Shown here: positions 36,391-47,748 of the stretch, one piece after another
How the letters are laid out: every line of letters begins with the position of its first letter
Numbering within the stretch: position 1 is the first letter of the stretch
Assembly: GCA_028752905.1 (NCBI GenBank)
Contig: JAQNBH010000009.1
Location: 29,928,976-29,992,975, forward strand
DNA from: Cladorhizidae sp. MBARI D1340-BT2
Taxonomy: Eukaryota > Porifera > Demospongiae > Poecilosclerida > Cladorhizidae
DNA: 64,000 nucleotides
Reading direction: 5' to 3'
Notes under the pieces: generated by a model
Told to the model about the DNA's origin: nothing
Database searches by the model: none
The model's input: the letters and a program-made list of their open reading frames with translations, nothing else
Position numbers and translations under genes: made by a program

Positions 36391-37026
36391 GGGACAATGG
36401 TATTTAATTGTTTTATTTTTTACTTACGGTTACCACTTTAGATCTCCATAAATTCTGTATGTAAACTTCATTCTATGGACTTCATATATAGCTTAAATGA
36501 TAGGTCTCTCTATGTGCTCTCTTTTGATACTAAAATATGTTTTATACGTATAACTATAGCCAAGTTACTAGAACTAAAGTGGAGGGAACTTCAAAACCTG
36601 AATGGCCGCTTAAATATCTCCAGATTGCAAAGTGTTAAAGATTTGAAATTAGCACCAATGGCTAGAGCAAGCTCTACTCTATTCAACGAGTGTTTTCATT
36701 AGGTGTTAAAATGTAAGTACATTGTCAAGCACGTGGGTGAAATGTAGCTTCCTCTAGCCACTGGTGCTAATTTCAAATCTTTAGCACTTTGCAATCGGGA
36801 GATATTTATGCAGCCATTCAGGTTTTAAAGTTCCCTCCACTCAAGGTATAGTAACGTGGCTATAGATATATCTATGAAACATATTTTTGTATTAAAAGAG
36901 AGCACACAGAGAGACCTATCTTTTGGCATATATTAAGGCCATACCATGAAGTTTACAGAATCTACGGGGCTCTAAAATGGTAACCATAAGTAAAAGGAAA
37001 AGATTAAAAAAATACCGTTGCCCCCC
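36391..37026. mobile_element. foldback element, copy 3, complete
   Basis: Mirror-image arms centred near 36730. Outer ends are GGGGACAATGGTATTT and, at the right, AATACCGTTGCCCCC. The arms share the family landmarks (AATTCTGTATGTAAACTTCA, TCAAAACCTGAATGG, AAAGATTTGAAATTAGCACC). The frame at 36475-36702 only reads the left arm and is not a gene. Confidence 0.85.
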
Positions 37027-37555
37027 CCTTAGTGATTGATCAAACAATTTTTTGTGTTTTATTATAATTATATATTTGTAGCTATTACTTATTTCAATGT
37101 AAAACTTTTAACACAAAATTTAAGAAAAGGAATCCATTCACTACTGCCTCTTTCTCAGCAGTAAAAAGATGAGAAAAAGAATGTTCCTAGAAGCAATCGT
37201 GGTTGTTAAAAAAATAATTTTTTTAAAATCTTGCTCACTCTCACTCAAACTTGAAATACAATTTTTTTAAATTTTATAAAGATTTGCACACTGGACATGT
37301 ACAGTTTTTAAAGATATTGAGCTTTGTGGAGCATTATTATAATTTTTTGTTATGTTGCAGAGCCTGCTTGCCTTCTTCCTGGCTATTGTACTTGTTAAAA
37401 ATATCTCGGGGTATTTACTCCAATTCTTAATATTTCAAGATGGTTCACGTCATATTGTGAACCAGCCTTTAAAATAAAAACTATGGAGTATGAATATATC
37501 CTTAACAACCCATTGAGTGTGTGGTGCATGTAGGCACACTTAACATACTGTATAG
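37027..37555. other. no recognisable feature
   Basis: A/T-rich with runs of T and A. Nothing supported. Confidence 0.4.
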
Positions 37556-37770
37556 GGGTTGGGCTAAAGCTAGGGCTAGAGTTAGGGCTATGGCTAGTAT
37601 TATAGTTAGGCCTAGGGCTAGAGATATGGCTAAGGTTGGGGCTGAGATAGGGCTAAAGCTAGGAGTATAGTTGGGCTTGGACTAGAATTGGGGCTAAGGC
37701 AGGGATAGAGTTAGAGCAAAGGCTAGCGCTAAAGTTAGGGCTAATACTAGAGCTAGACATGTTGCATGAT
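37556..37770. repeat. degenerate GGGCTA/TTAGGGC short tandem repeat
   Basis: Irregular 6-12 bp words GGGCTAGAG, GTTAGGGCTA, GGGCTAAAG. They resemble a telomere-like hexamer by chance composition but lack regular TTAGGG. Confidence 0.65.
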
Positions 37771-39064
37771 CCCACTGTAGTATTTGTGGCAAGCCTTCTA
37801 TAATAGTCCTAGTTCTTTTCTAGCTCTAGCCCTAGCCCTAGGCTATAAGACACAATGGTTGTCTGTCTGCATGCTAATTTATAGTTACAATTTTCTAGGT
37901 GTTTATGGTGCCCTCTATGAGACAAACAGAAATTCATCACTCCCACCCCCACCTTCTCCCATCCACACACCCCTCCAGAGAATGCTTGATCCTGCCTCTT
38001 CCTAAGTTGACCATAATCTAAAACACAGTTGAACCATGTATCTGCCTTAGTTTGGCTGTAATGTCTGTTTTAAAGTTTTGGGCCATTGAGTAAGGGTCCA
38101 AAACCTTCCCAGTGTAGGGCAGTTCTAGACATGTGTTTGGAGGCCAAAGATGGCCAAGCCAATAAACTGCATGCATGCATGCTATATACACACAAAATGC
38201 AGATTCCTATGTATTGACCTAGGAAAATTTTCTATAAAAATTTACATCAAGCTATATTGTGTGTGTGAGTGTGTATTATATTTATATTTAATTCTGTATA
38301 GACCCCAACACAAGCTTCAGTGTTTCTAGAATTACAATAACTTTTCTCAATAATCAAATTCAAATTTTACTCTCGTGTTTTGTGCTAGATGCTCTAGCAT
38401 TCATCTATTTAGAAAGTTATTTAATTGCTTGTCAACTGAAAGTTCGTTGATTGCAAATTAATTCTTTTTATCTCGAACTCATTTGGATTTGGCCATCCCA
38501 GAGAAACTAATAACTCTACTTCCTCTTGGAGCCAATACTCTCACATGGCATCTACTTGTGGATAATCCACAACGGTACTTTTCTACTTTGGTTAAGCATC
38601 AATCATGACTATATCTCCTCCTGTTCCACACCAAATATTTCTTCCATCGCTGATGAGATGTCCACATATGACACCCTCCAGCTCCTCTATACAGCAGTTC
38701 AAACATCCTTCATCCCTTACTACACATAATTATGATACATACATTCATGGATTGATTGCATCTGCACTTGGGTACTGCTTCACAAGTGGTTGTATTCATT
38801 GGTCATATTCTTGCCTGCTAATGCTACAGGTCCTCTAAATAAGTAAAGGTCCTCTATTGCAAAGGTGTAAAGCTGCAACTGAAGTTTCCTCTCCCACTAC
38901 CACTTTCCCTTTCAAGATTTGGGGAGGTGTGTGTGGTTGGCAGTGTTTGTCTATTCTTGCCCCCACGCGGTACCTCCCTTGTATTGCTGTTGTGATAAAG
39001 TCCTGCTTTTGTTTATTGTGATATTCAGCATATGCAACTGATTCAGTGGATTGGCCCGAAAGGA
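37771..39064. other. no recognisable feature
   Basis: Short open frames only (up to 77 codons). May contain upstream exons of the Death-fold gene, but none could be identified with confidence. Confidence 0.35.
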
Positions 39065-39076
39065 GAGTGACGAGAA

Positions 39077-39364
39077 TTACCACTTTATAATGAGCTAGCG
39101 GCAGATTGGAATAAAGCAGCAGAAATAATTGGTGATACTGCGACGAGGCTAATAGCATCCATGTATATAGGCAACCTCGAGAATTGCATGAGGGCCATCA
39201 TGGAGAAATGGATGAAGAATACACCGAAAATGAATATCCAATGCACATGGAGGGGCCTGTGCAAATTGTTAGTATGCATGGAACTTAGTGAAGTCGGTAA
39301 AAATTTGAGAGAGGCATTTGACGCTGACCACACTGACTTGAAGGACAACTTTGAGACATCGAAA
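39077..39364 (+). CDS. Death-domain-like exon (partial gene)
   Basis: Death domains are six-helix protein-protein interaction modules in apoptosis and innate immune signalling. The open frame carries the expected pattern: LPLYNELAADWNKAAEIIG, TRLIASMYIGNLENCMRAIM, EKWMKN, CTWRGLCKLLVCMELSEVG and KNLREAF, with the conserved Trp in helix 1 (ADW), the EKW in helix 4-5 and TWRGL in helix 5. The 5' border is probably the acceptor GACGAG ahead of AATTACC. At the 3' side, TCGAAA is followed by GTGAGC, a good donor, one codon before an in-frame TAG, so splicing to a further exon is likely. The partner exons were not found with certainty; the repeated-exon gene at 42036 lies 2.7 kb downstream on the same strand. 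Alternatively this is an isolated or dying exon. Confidence 0.62.
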
Positions 39365-39384
39365 GTGAGCTAGTATTATTGTGT

Positions 39385-40012
39385 TGTTCATCTGCGCAGT
39401 AGAACCTTCCTTTCTCTTGAGCTTCTAACTATAGGAGCTAGTGATATTGTGTTGTTTATTTGTTAGTTTATCTCCCTTACCCTTGGGTTCCTAACTATGG
39501 GAGTTAGTGGTATTGTGTTATTGATCTGGGCAGTGTAACCTTTCTTACACTTGGGCTACTAACTATGGGGGCTAGTGGTATTGTGTTGTTGATGTGTCAG
39601 TGGACCTTGGGTTCCTATCTATGGGAGCTAGTGGTAGTGTGTTGCTGATATGTGCAGTGGAACCACCATTACACTGGGCTTCTAACTATTGGAGCTAAAA
39701 CTATTGTGTTGTTGTGTGAGAAGAACCTCCCTTAGCATTGTGCTCCTAACTATGGGAGATAGTTGATGTGTGCAGTTGAACCTCCCTTACACTTGGGCTC
39801 CTAACTAAGGGGGCTAGTGCTATTGTGTTGTTGATGTGTGCAGTGGAAACTCCCTTACACTTGGGCTCCTAACTATGGGAGCTAGTTGATGTGTGCAGAG
39901 GAACCTCCCTTACAATTGGGCTCTAACTATGGGAGCTAGTGGTTTTGTGTTTTGATGCATACAATAGAACCTCCCTTACCTTGTGCTCCTAATCATAGGA
40001 CCTAGTGCATAT
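39385..40012. repeat. tandem repeat, about 66-68 bp unit, 9-10 copies
   Basis: Units read TTGTGTTGTTGATGTGTGCA, GTGGAACCTCCCTTACACTT, GGGCTCCTAACTATGGGAGC, TAGTGGTA. Units vary by indels. The array starts just after the Death-fold exon, probably in its intron. Confidence 0.88.
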
Positions 40013-41476
40013 GGGATGTGGGTTTGGACAGACCACTGTTTACAGAGAGAATGCCACACACACAATCATGACCTACCAAGTTCATTTGCATTTTCCAATA
40101 CTTATAGAGAAAAAATTGTAGCATTGAGTATGTTCCAGAAGACTTGGTACTCTTCATAGCTGAGGCTTCATTTTGATAAATGGATAGTCAAGTGCACTGT
40201 CATTTTGCTTGAGAGCTACAGAAATGTCAACAAAGAGTGGAACCTCTGATGCTGCATTTTAAGCTATCATATAGTCTATATATATTGTATTCCTGAGATG
40301 CAATAATTGCCTTCTAGCAGTATAAAGAGAGAGGGTGCCACAAGCATTCTGTGGAGTAGTATTCACTCAACCTGCAACAACATGCAATGCTTAGTCTGGG
40401 GTGGCACTGGCAAATTAGGAGTGATCTGGCTATTGTGGTAAGGAATATGATTAACACCGCGTGTTTACTGTTTGAAAATCAGTTATGTTGTCAATCTTCA
40501 CAAAATTATCTGTGATCATATTTGCTTACAAAATAATTAGTCAATAGTCAATGGCATTATATTGTCTTGCTTCATGGTTAAAATACATTCTCCTCTATGT
40601 ATATACTTAAAGACCATTCGCTGGGAGCATTGGTTGCAGACATCACAAAATCAACATTTGCATAATACTCTGTATCTTACAGGTCTACAGCAATCCTTAT
40701 ACTCAAGCCATTATTTTCAATAGCTCATCCATATATTGAGGACTGAAGTAGTGTTCTATTTTTTGGCAAGCAATTCATCAATTATATCCTGAAAAAACTT
40801 ATATCTTGGAATCATCCTTCCTCATCAACTTCAGCAGCTTATAAAAATTTCTATCACTACTGGTCGTTGAGGCCACTGATTGCACATCCCGGTCTAGCAA
40901 AGAACTTGAGGCACGAAATGATTTTCAAAATGTGGTGATGGTTAGTAGCCATTGCTATGACAGAGAACTGCTAAGTATCTCACTTACATTGTGTGTTGTT
41001 GTGAAGGTAGTTAGTTGTATTCCACAGAACTCTTGTGACACTGCCTCTGTTCATTGAAGGAATTTGATTGCATATTTCAAATTACAGAAACCTTTGGATA
41101 GCTACTAGTATATTATTACCTACCAGACTGTATGTTTGCATAAAATTATCCAGTTAGCAATTTCATACTTACATACCTAGCATCAGAGATTAAAGACTCA
41201 TAGATTTTCCTTGTCACAAGTTTCAAGCAAAGGTAACAATGCACACGATCTTCCAAATGAAGCCACCACTTCGAAGAGAACTATGTCTCCTGGAATGAAC
41301 CTAACACTACTATCTTTTCCATAAGGTTGCTTGGGGGGAAATTAGCTTGGTTGTGAGGCTCATTATTGAAAGGTGAGGATCATTGTCCATGGGAAGCATT
41401 AGAAACATGTTAAGAAATATTGCCAGCCATACTAAAACATGAACACACGATCTCAGATTGCTGGTACTTTTCATTG
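40013..41476. other. no recognisable feature
   Basis: No supported exon. Could be intron between the Death-fold exon and the repeated-exon gene. Confidence 0.35.
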
Positions 41477-41580
41477 CAAAGCGAAGCACTAAAGGTTGAG
41501 CAGTTCAATCGAGATTGTAGACTTCCCTGTCTGCTGGGTAGCCACACTTGAGAGCCTAAATTTGAACACATGAAACCATA
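41477..41580 (+). mobile_element. 3'-end fragment of a Penelope-like element
   Basis: GAGCAGTTCAATCGAGATTG, the following CTGTCTGCTGGGTAGC and GAGAGCCTAAATTTGAA match, with substitutions, the last about 90 bp of the Penelope-like element at 49388-49475 in the same orientation. This is a 5'-truncated relic. Confidence 0.55.
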
Positions 41581-41639
41581 ATTTTTCTTTATTCAGTTTT
41601 TATCACCAAAAAAATGGCAAAGAAAGCAAAAATTTATAT

Positions 41640-43205
41640 TTGTCATCAATAGGAACCTCTAGCCCTAGCCACCTACTACTCTAAAGCCCTAGCAGTTTTA
41701 GAACTTCTAACTCTTGACAACCATTACATGAACAATTACCGAGAAATATATATATTGAGTTTTGTTTTTGATCTATCATTTTACTCAGCTTATGATTATT
41801 GTGTATTAGTGCAAAGTTAAACAGAAACTTGGAGCTCTGGACTGATAGTGTATTAGGATGTAGGTGGTGAAAAATGGAAATCATTGACCTCCTTTTAATG
41901 TCATATAATTCTGACGTTCCACTCGTTCTTTATAATATGCACTACAATTTGCTATTTACAATACATTTATACAGCTGTGTGTTATTGTCCCTGCATAATA
42001 TGAATGCATTCTTGGTATATTTCTTCAAACTTTAGTTCCTGGATTGCCTACAAGTGATGGTACAAAAATTGGAACATCAGCAAGTCTTCCATTCAAAAGA
42101 TCCACACAGGTGAGCCATTATTCTACTGTTGTGTTTGCTTGATTTAACGAATGTTTTATTTTTCAGACTCCATCCTTCCCTGAACAAGCCAGTCAGAATA
42201 CTGGTAAGTGTAACTTAGTTTGGAATACTGGATTTTATTGAATGTGTATTTTTCCATGTGGAAGAAATTGGTCCATACAATAAAAGTGCCACAGTAAATT
42301 AATCAACAAACAGAGAGGATCAACAAACACAGAGGTTATATTTTTCATCGGGTTATCCAAGATAAAGATCTACTTTTTAGGTCAATAATTTCAAAATGAA
42401 ATATGTACCAAAGGAATTGAAACATGAAATATCGTGTCTATTCATATCCAATTTTTTTCAGCTCATGTTCAAAGATGTAAGTCAAGAAAGTAGAGTGACT
42501 CTTACAATTTTAAGATATACTTTGCTGTTGTTTTAAATCTGTTTTAAATGCACACAGCCCTCTTTTAACACCCGTTGGGGGAAAGTGGGTATTAAAACTA
42601 CACCACTCCAGTATGGCACCAAACATTGATTGTATAGTATTACACAGTATGAATGCATTCTATGATCACACATATTTTTTTATCCAGGATTGCCTACAAG
42701 TGCTGTTCCAAAAGTTGGCCTATCAGGAAGTCTTCCAGCCACACATGTGAACCAACACTCTATTGTTGTGTTTGTTTGCTTAATTTAATGTGATTTTTGG
42801 TTATTCCTACAGGCTCAATATTTTTCTGGTGAGCAAGCCTATGAACTTCCTGGTATGTGTTACTTACTTTGCAATAGTGCATTACTGTTTGTTTGAGTTG
42901 TTTGTGGGATTTTAGGTACTGTTAACAAGATCCGCTCAGAATAAATAAAGAAATTATGTAACATCCTTGACATAAGAAGCCTAACACTCCAAAGGTTTAG
43001 CTTAATTAGAAAACCTATGATTTTTTATATTATGTGATGAACACATGCCGATAATTATGTCATATTAAATGTTGTGTCTGTTCATGTCCCATTTTTCGTG
43101 GCTTATGTCACATACATTATAAAGTTTTCACTTCAGTCTGCCTTAAAGTCAGCACCTTCCACATAGCAAGTGCCCATTATACAGTTTTCTCTGATCTATG
43201 ATTTG
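41640..43205 (+). repeat. segmental duplication, upstream copy
   Basis: Co-linear with 44905-46400, introns included (for example CCTCCTTTTAATGTCAT then TGACGTT; TATGAATGCATTCTTG; AGTATGGCACCAAACATTGA). Offset is about 3.25 kb. It carries modules 1 and 2 of the repeated-exon gene. Confidence 0.85.
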
Positions 43206-46072
43206 ACTTGTTACTTGAAGAAACTGCCGAGTGCATAATAGGATAGCAAAGATAGCAAAGATAGAAGGTAGTATAACAATAAAAATGCATTGCTAGACTT
43301 GGATGAAGCTAAAGTTGACAACCTGGAAGCAGTTAAAGCAGAGGCACTGGCTAGACTTTTGTTAAAACCATGAAATTCTCACCTAGAGCTAACTAACCTC
43401 TAACTTCATTACAGTGGTAACACAGGGTGTCTATTTAAAATAACCGTGCAAATTACATAATGCAAGCGCCCATCCATCAGATATTCAAGGTGAGTAGCTA
43501 GTTCAGCTCCCTTTATGTCCTTTAGGGTAGATATTACTGAGTGGCACTGCAGTGGCATAAGTGCATGTGTGTATGTACAGCCAGGTATTGCAATAGTACT
43601 CTCTATATTGGCACATTTCAAAATAGGTTGAAAAAAACTCATGTCTTAGCTGCAACTTATTTAGGCAGTTTTTTATCATCCTAAAGGTGGTTTCTTCAAT
43701 TTTTTGCTCCAAATAGAATTCCAGCTTACCATGAATTCACTATGGTAGTACCTAGCAGATTAAAAAAATAAACGAATTAAAACCTGGATTCATTTAAAAA
43801 ATATATTTAAGTCCATCTATAACAAACTGAAATTGGTAAAGAACTGAAATTGGTAAAGAAGATCAACACTATAATTGACTTGTTTATGTGTGCTATTTAG
43901 CTAAACTGAGCTCAATTGGCAGCTACATGTTGCATGCTTGCAACCAGCACCATTCTATGCTTGAATTGCTTGACTCATATTCTATTCTTGCTCGGTTGCA
44001 ATGCATCGACTGCAATAATTGTTTGTGCTCTATTAGAGTTTGATATGCTTTATTTGAGTTTCAACTATAGAATTAAAATTTATTAGAGCTGTCAGAAACT
44101 GCCCTTGCATGTAGGAGGTGTCTGACATACTTGGAGAAGCATTAATGCCTCCAGCTCGTGAATGAGTCAAACTAATCTTCCTCCACATCATTATAAGATG
44201 CATCTGGGTGAGTTCCATACATATTCAATTTGTTCAATACATGGAATTATGAACTCCTCCGGAACTTTAAACATGAAATTCTAAACTAAGCTCACTCTCT
44301 AACAATGGATAGTGAAGATGATGGTCATTTCTACTCCAATGATGAGAAACTCAACCAGCATTTGCTTTTAGTATGAGGAAGAGCAACATGTGGAGATTTG
44401 TCTTTTTTGGGCATAGATTACAGTTAGCTATATGGATCAGTCCCACAACTTCTCCATGTATGTAGACATCTTCCGAACACAAGAAAATTTATCACAGCCT
44501 CAGTCATCCATTCAGTAAAAACAAAAGCACATCAAACTCAAATAAAATATGCCAAATATTTTGCAAACAAAATTTGCAGCTGTTCTGCTTTGACAAGTAC
44601 ATTCTGTTGTAAACTGTGATTATATAGAATTTAGGCCCTGAATTGCCTACAAGCACTATACAAAAAGGAAGGACATGAGGAGGAGGTCTTCCACTCAAGA
44701 TACCCGCACAAGTGAATATTATTGTATGAGGTTGCTTATTATAATAATGATTGTTCTCTTCTTCAGCTTCAACCTTTTTCTGTTGAGCAAACTGATGAAT
44801 ATCCTGGTATGTGTAAGTTACTGTGGAACACTGCTACGTTATTTTGGTTTTTACCATATGAATTATGCAAAAGAATTATGCAAAATAAATCGATTTTTTT
44901 ATATCAAAAGGAGCCACTAGCTCTCATTCTAACCCATGCTGCCTACAGTTCTACCGCTCTAGTATTTTAGAACTAGTATAATTTTTTTCAACAATCGGAT
45001 GATGAAGTGCCAAGAAATATGTACTATAAGATGGTGTCAGATTATGTTCATTGTGTATTAGTGATTTGGTGTAAAGTTTAATAGCTCTGGACAGATGTTG
45101 GTATTTCCATATATCTAGTTGAAAAATGGAATGCTATCACCTCCTTTTAAGGTCATGTAATTATGACGTTATGTCCACTTGTTCTTAATAATGCCCTGCA
45201 ACTTAATATAATACAGCTCAGATTTATTATCCCTACATATATAGTATGAATGCATTCTTGATTTATATTTTGATTACTGAACTTTAGACCCTGGATTGAC
45301 TACAAGTGCTGGTACAAAAATTGAGACATCAGGTCATCCAATTAAAAGATCCACACAGCTGAGCCAATCCTATATTGTTGTGTTTGCTAGATTTAATGAA
45401 TGTTTTATTTTACAGACTCTATCCTTCTCTGATAAACAAGCCAGAGATAATCCTGGTATGTGTAAATTAGTTTGGAATACTGGATTATATTTATGTGGAT
45501 AGTTTTACAAAAATTGGCCCAAACAATGAAAGTGCCCACATAAAATTAATCAAGAAATACAAGGGTTATTTTTAACCTTGTGTTATCAAGATAAAGGGAT
45601 CCACTTTTTAAAGTTCTATAATTTCAAAATGAAATATAATAATATCAATTGAAATGCAATATGAAATAATGTGTCTATTCATATCCTATTTTCATCAGCT
45701 TAGTTCAAAGATGTATGTCAAGAAAGTAGGGTGACTATTACAATTTTAACATGTGCTCTAAAAAAATATGGTTTTCAATTATCACAGCAAATGTAAAAAG
45801 TGGGTTTTAAAAGTACACCACTCTAGTATGGCACCAAACATTGATTGTATTAGTATAGCAGCTACCACTATGCAGTATGAATGCATTCTCTGATTAAACA
45901 TATTTTTTATCCAGGATTTCCTACAAGTGCTGTTCCAAAATTTGACCTATCAGAAGAAGGTCTTCCATCCACACATGTGAGCTAATACTCTTTGCTTGCT
46001 TATTTTAATGTGATTTTTTGTTAATACTACAGGTTCAATCCTTTTCTGATGAGAAAACATATGAAATTCCTG
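42036..46072 (+). CDS. partial gene of tandemly repeated two-exon modules
   Basis: Not a family I recognise. Five modules are present, each two short exons separated by an intron of about 55-65 bp. First exons: 42036-42109, 42688-42746, 44635-44711, 45288-45358, 45915-45976. Second exons: 42167-42203, 42813-42852, 44767-44806, 45416-45455, 46033-46072. First exons always enter in phase 1 and leave in phase 0; second exons enter in phase 0 and leave in phase 1 (ending CCT G before GTATGT or similar), so any number of modules keeps frame. The protein repeat is PGLPTS....K.G.S.SLP...TQ followed by .SFS.EQA....PG, hydrophilic, rich in Ser, Pro and Thr, with no cysteines in the module. The third module has an in-frame TGA (about 44673), and the fourth has lost its internal donor (GT to CT at 45359). 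5' and 3' ends of the gene were not found. The Death-fold exon upstream might belong to it. Confidence 0.72.
43206..44634. other. intronic/intergenic, no feature recognised
   Basis: Lies between modules 2 and 3 of the repeated-exon gene. No additional module found. Short minus-strand frames have no domain. Confidence 0.4.
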
Positions 46073-46400
46073 GTATGTGTTACTTACTTTGGAAAACTGT
46101 TTGGGTGTTTATGGGATTTTAGGCATTGTTAACAAAACCTCTTGGAACAAATAAAGAAATTATGTTGTGCCTATGACATAAGAAGCCTAATAATCTATAT
46201 GTCTAGCTAGTTTAGAACATCTGTTATTTTTTTACATCGAGACATGCAGAGAAATATGTCATGAAAAGGTGTGTATTGATAACCCATTTTTCTCAGCTAA
46301 TGTCGTGAAATTATATTTTATTTTTAGTTAGCTTATGTTCATAGTCGGCACCATCTACAATGCAAATACCAACTTTGCAGTTTTCTGTGATGATTTGATT
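44905..46400 (+). repeat. segmental duplication, downstream copy
   Basis: Partner of 41640-43205, carrying modules 4 and 5. Both exons and introns align, with scattered substitutions and indels. Confidence 0.85.
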
Positions 46401-46414
46401 GGGTGGATATAGCA

Positions 46415-46978
46415 ACAAATATAACATGTAACAATTATGTCAAATAACAATAACAATATGCCAAATAACAGTAATAACATGTAACAATATGCCAAATAAC
46501 AATAATAACATGCAACAATATACGCCAAAATAACAATAATAACATGTAACAATATACCAAATAACAATAATAACATGTATAAACAATATGCCAAATAACA
46601 ATAATTACATGTAACAATATACCTAACAACAATAATAACATGTAACAATATACAAAATAACAATAATAACATGTAACAGTATACCAAATTACAGTAACAA
46701 TAATATTATACCAATTAACAATAATAACATTTAACAATATGCCAAATAACAATATTAACATGTAACAATATGCCAAATAACAATAATAACATGTAATAAT
46801 ATACTAAATAACAATAATTACATGTAACAATATGCCAAATAACAATAATAACATCTAACAATATGCCAAATAACAATAATAACATGTAACAATATAACAA
46901 TTTGACAAATAACAATAATAACATGTAACAATTTGACAAATAACAATAATAACATGTAACAATATACCAAATAACAAC
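46415..46978. repeat. minisatellite, 31-bp unit, about 18 copies
   Basis: Unit AACAATAATAACATGTAACA plus ATATGCCAAAT. The minus-strand sequence lacks stops in all three frames of the unit, so long Cys/Tyr/Leu/Ile-rich frames run through it; the gag fragment at 46980-47547 reads straight into one of them. Confidence 0.93.
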
Positions 46979-46979
46979 G

Positions 46980-47547
46980 TAGGTCTCACAGGAGATGTGG
47001 TATTCATGTAAGAGCTCAGTTCTTACTTTTGGGTAGTCTTTCTGCTGATCGGCAGGCAAGGAGGCGACAGCAGTGAGACCTGCACCGGAGAGGGTGCTGC
47101 GTAAGATGATGGCCCACTGATTACGTGGCCATTAACCAGCCTCAACCGTAGCCTCAAATGCCTCCAGGTAGGCCCCCATACCCATCTGTCCCTTCAGTAA
47201 ACTTAGGGATGGATAGCTTTGGCATCGGAGGGAGTCGAAATGCAGTAGGGAGAGGTCTGGACAACTCAGCCAACATCTGCAGGAACCTCTGCTGCTGCCG
47301 AGCCTCTCTCTCCTCCTGCCTAGTCCTGGGCCTCCTCACGCCTCTGGGCTTCTCCAGTCTCTCTCTCTTCCTGTTTAGCCTGGGCCTCCTCCCATTCCTG
47401 TGCCTCTCGATCTGACCGAGTCTGGTCGATTTGGATCCACTGCTGGAGGAATCTGTCTATGGGATCGATAGGAAAGTTGGCCTCTGGGGTGCCCCCATGA
47501 CCTCGACGGGATTCTTGGAGCATCCTTCTCTCCTTCTCCTCTGACAT
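46980..47547 (-). pseudogene. gag fragment of a second gypsy-type LTR element
   Basis: Minus strand from ATG at 47547: MSEEKERRMLQESRRGHGG, an acidic/Gln-rich coil (EEAQAKQEERETGEAQRREE), then after a shift RLPPMPKLSIPKFTEGTD, and in a third frame PADQQKDYPKVRTELLHEY (about 47060-47000). This P.IPKF....D...YL..FE...-type layout is that of gypsy Gag capsid domains. The sequence is cut off by the 31-bp minisatellite at 46978. The gag start lies about 180 bp inside a primer-binding site and probable LTR, which supports the assignment. Confidence 0.75.
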
Positions 47548-47728
47548 ATCAAGTCAGGGCGATTGGGAAGAGAGGAAAAAAATTAAATCAATACAAACTA
47601 CAAAACCTCTTCCTGGCTACTGAAGGGTCAGTTTTCAACCCACAAGGCCATGCCCTGGGTGTCTCCAGCTAGCTAAGCAACTCCTCTTCGCTAGCTACTG
47701 GCTGTTCCAGGATCTCCTTTTTACAAGA

Positions 47729-47747
47729 GATCCCACCGCTGCCGCCA
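47729..47747 (-). promoter_or_regulatory. primer-binding site of second LTR element
   Basis: On the minus strand TGGCGGCAGCGGTGGGATC follows an LTR-like end CCCCGACA by one base. It resembles the site of the 7.8-kb gypsy element (TGGTGGCAGTGGTG). Confidence 0.75.
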
Positions 47748-47748
47748 C

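Noticed and set aside
36475..36702. 75-codon open frame as a gene
   Set aside because: It reads one arm of the foldback element, and the same landmarks occur in non-coding copies.
37556..37770. Internal telomere-like repeat
   Set aside because: Words are irregular (GGGCTAGAG, GTTAGGGC) without a regular hexamer, so it looks like a degenerate simple repeat.
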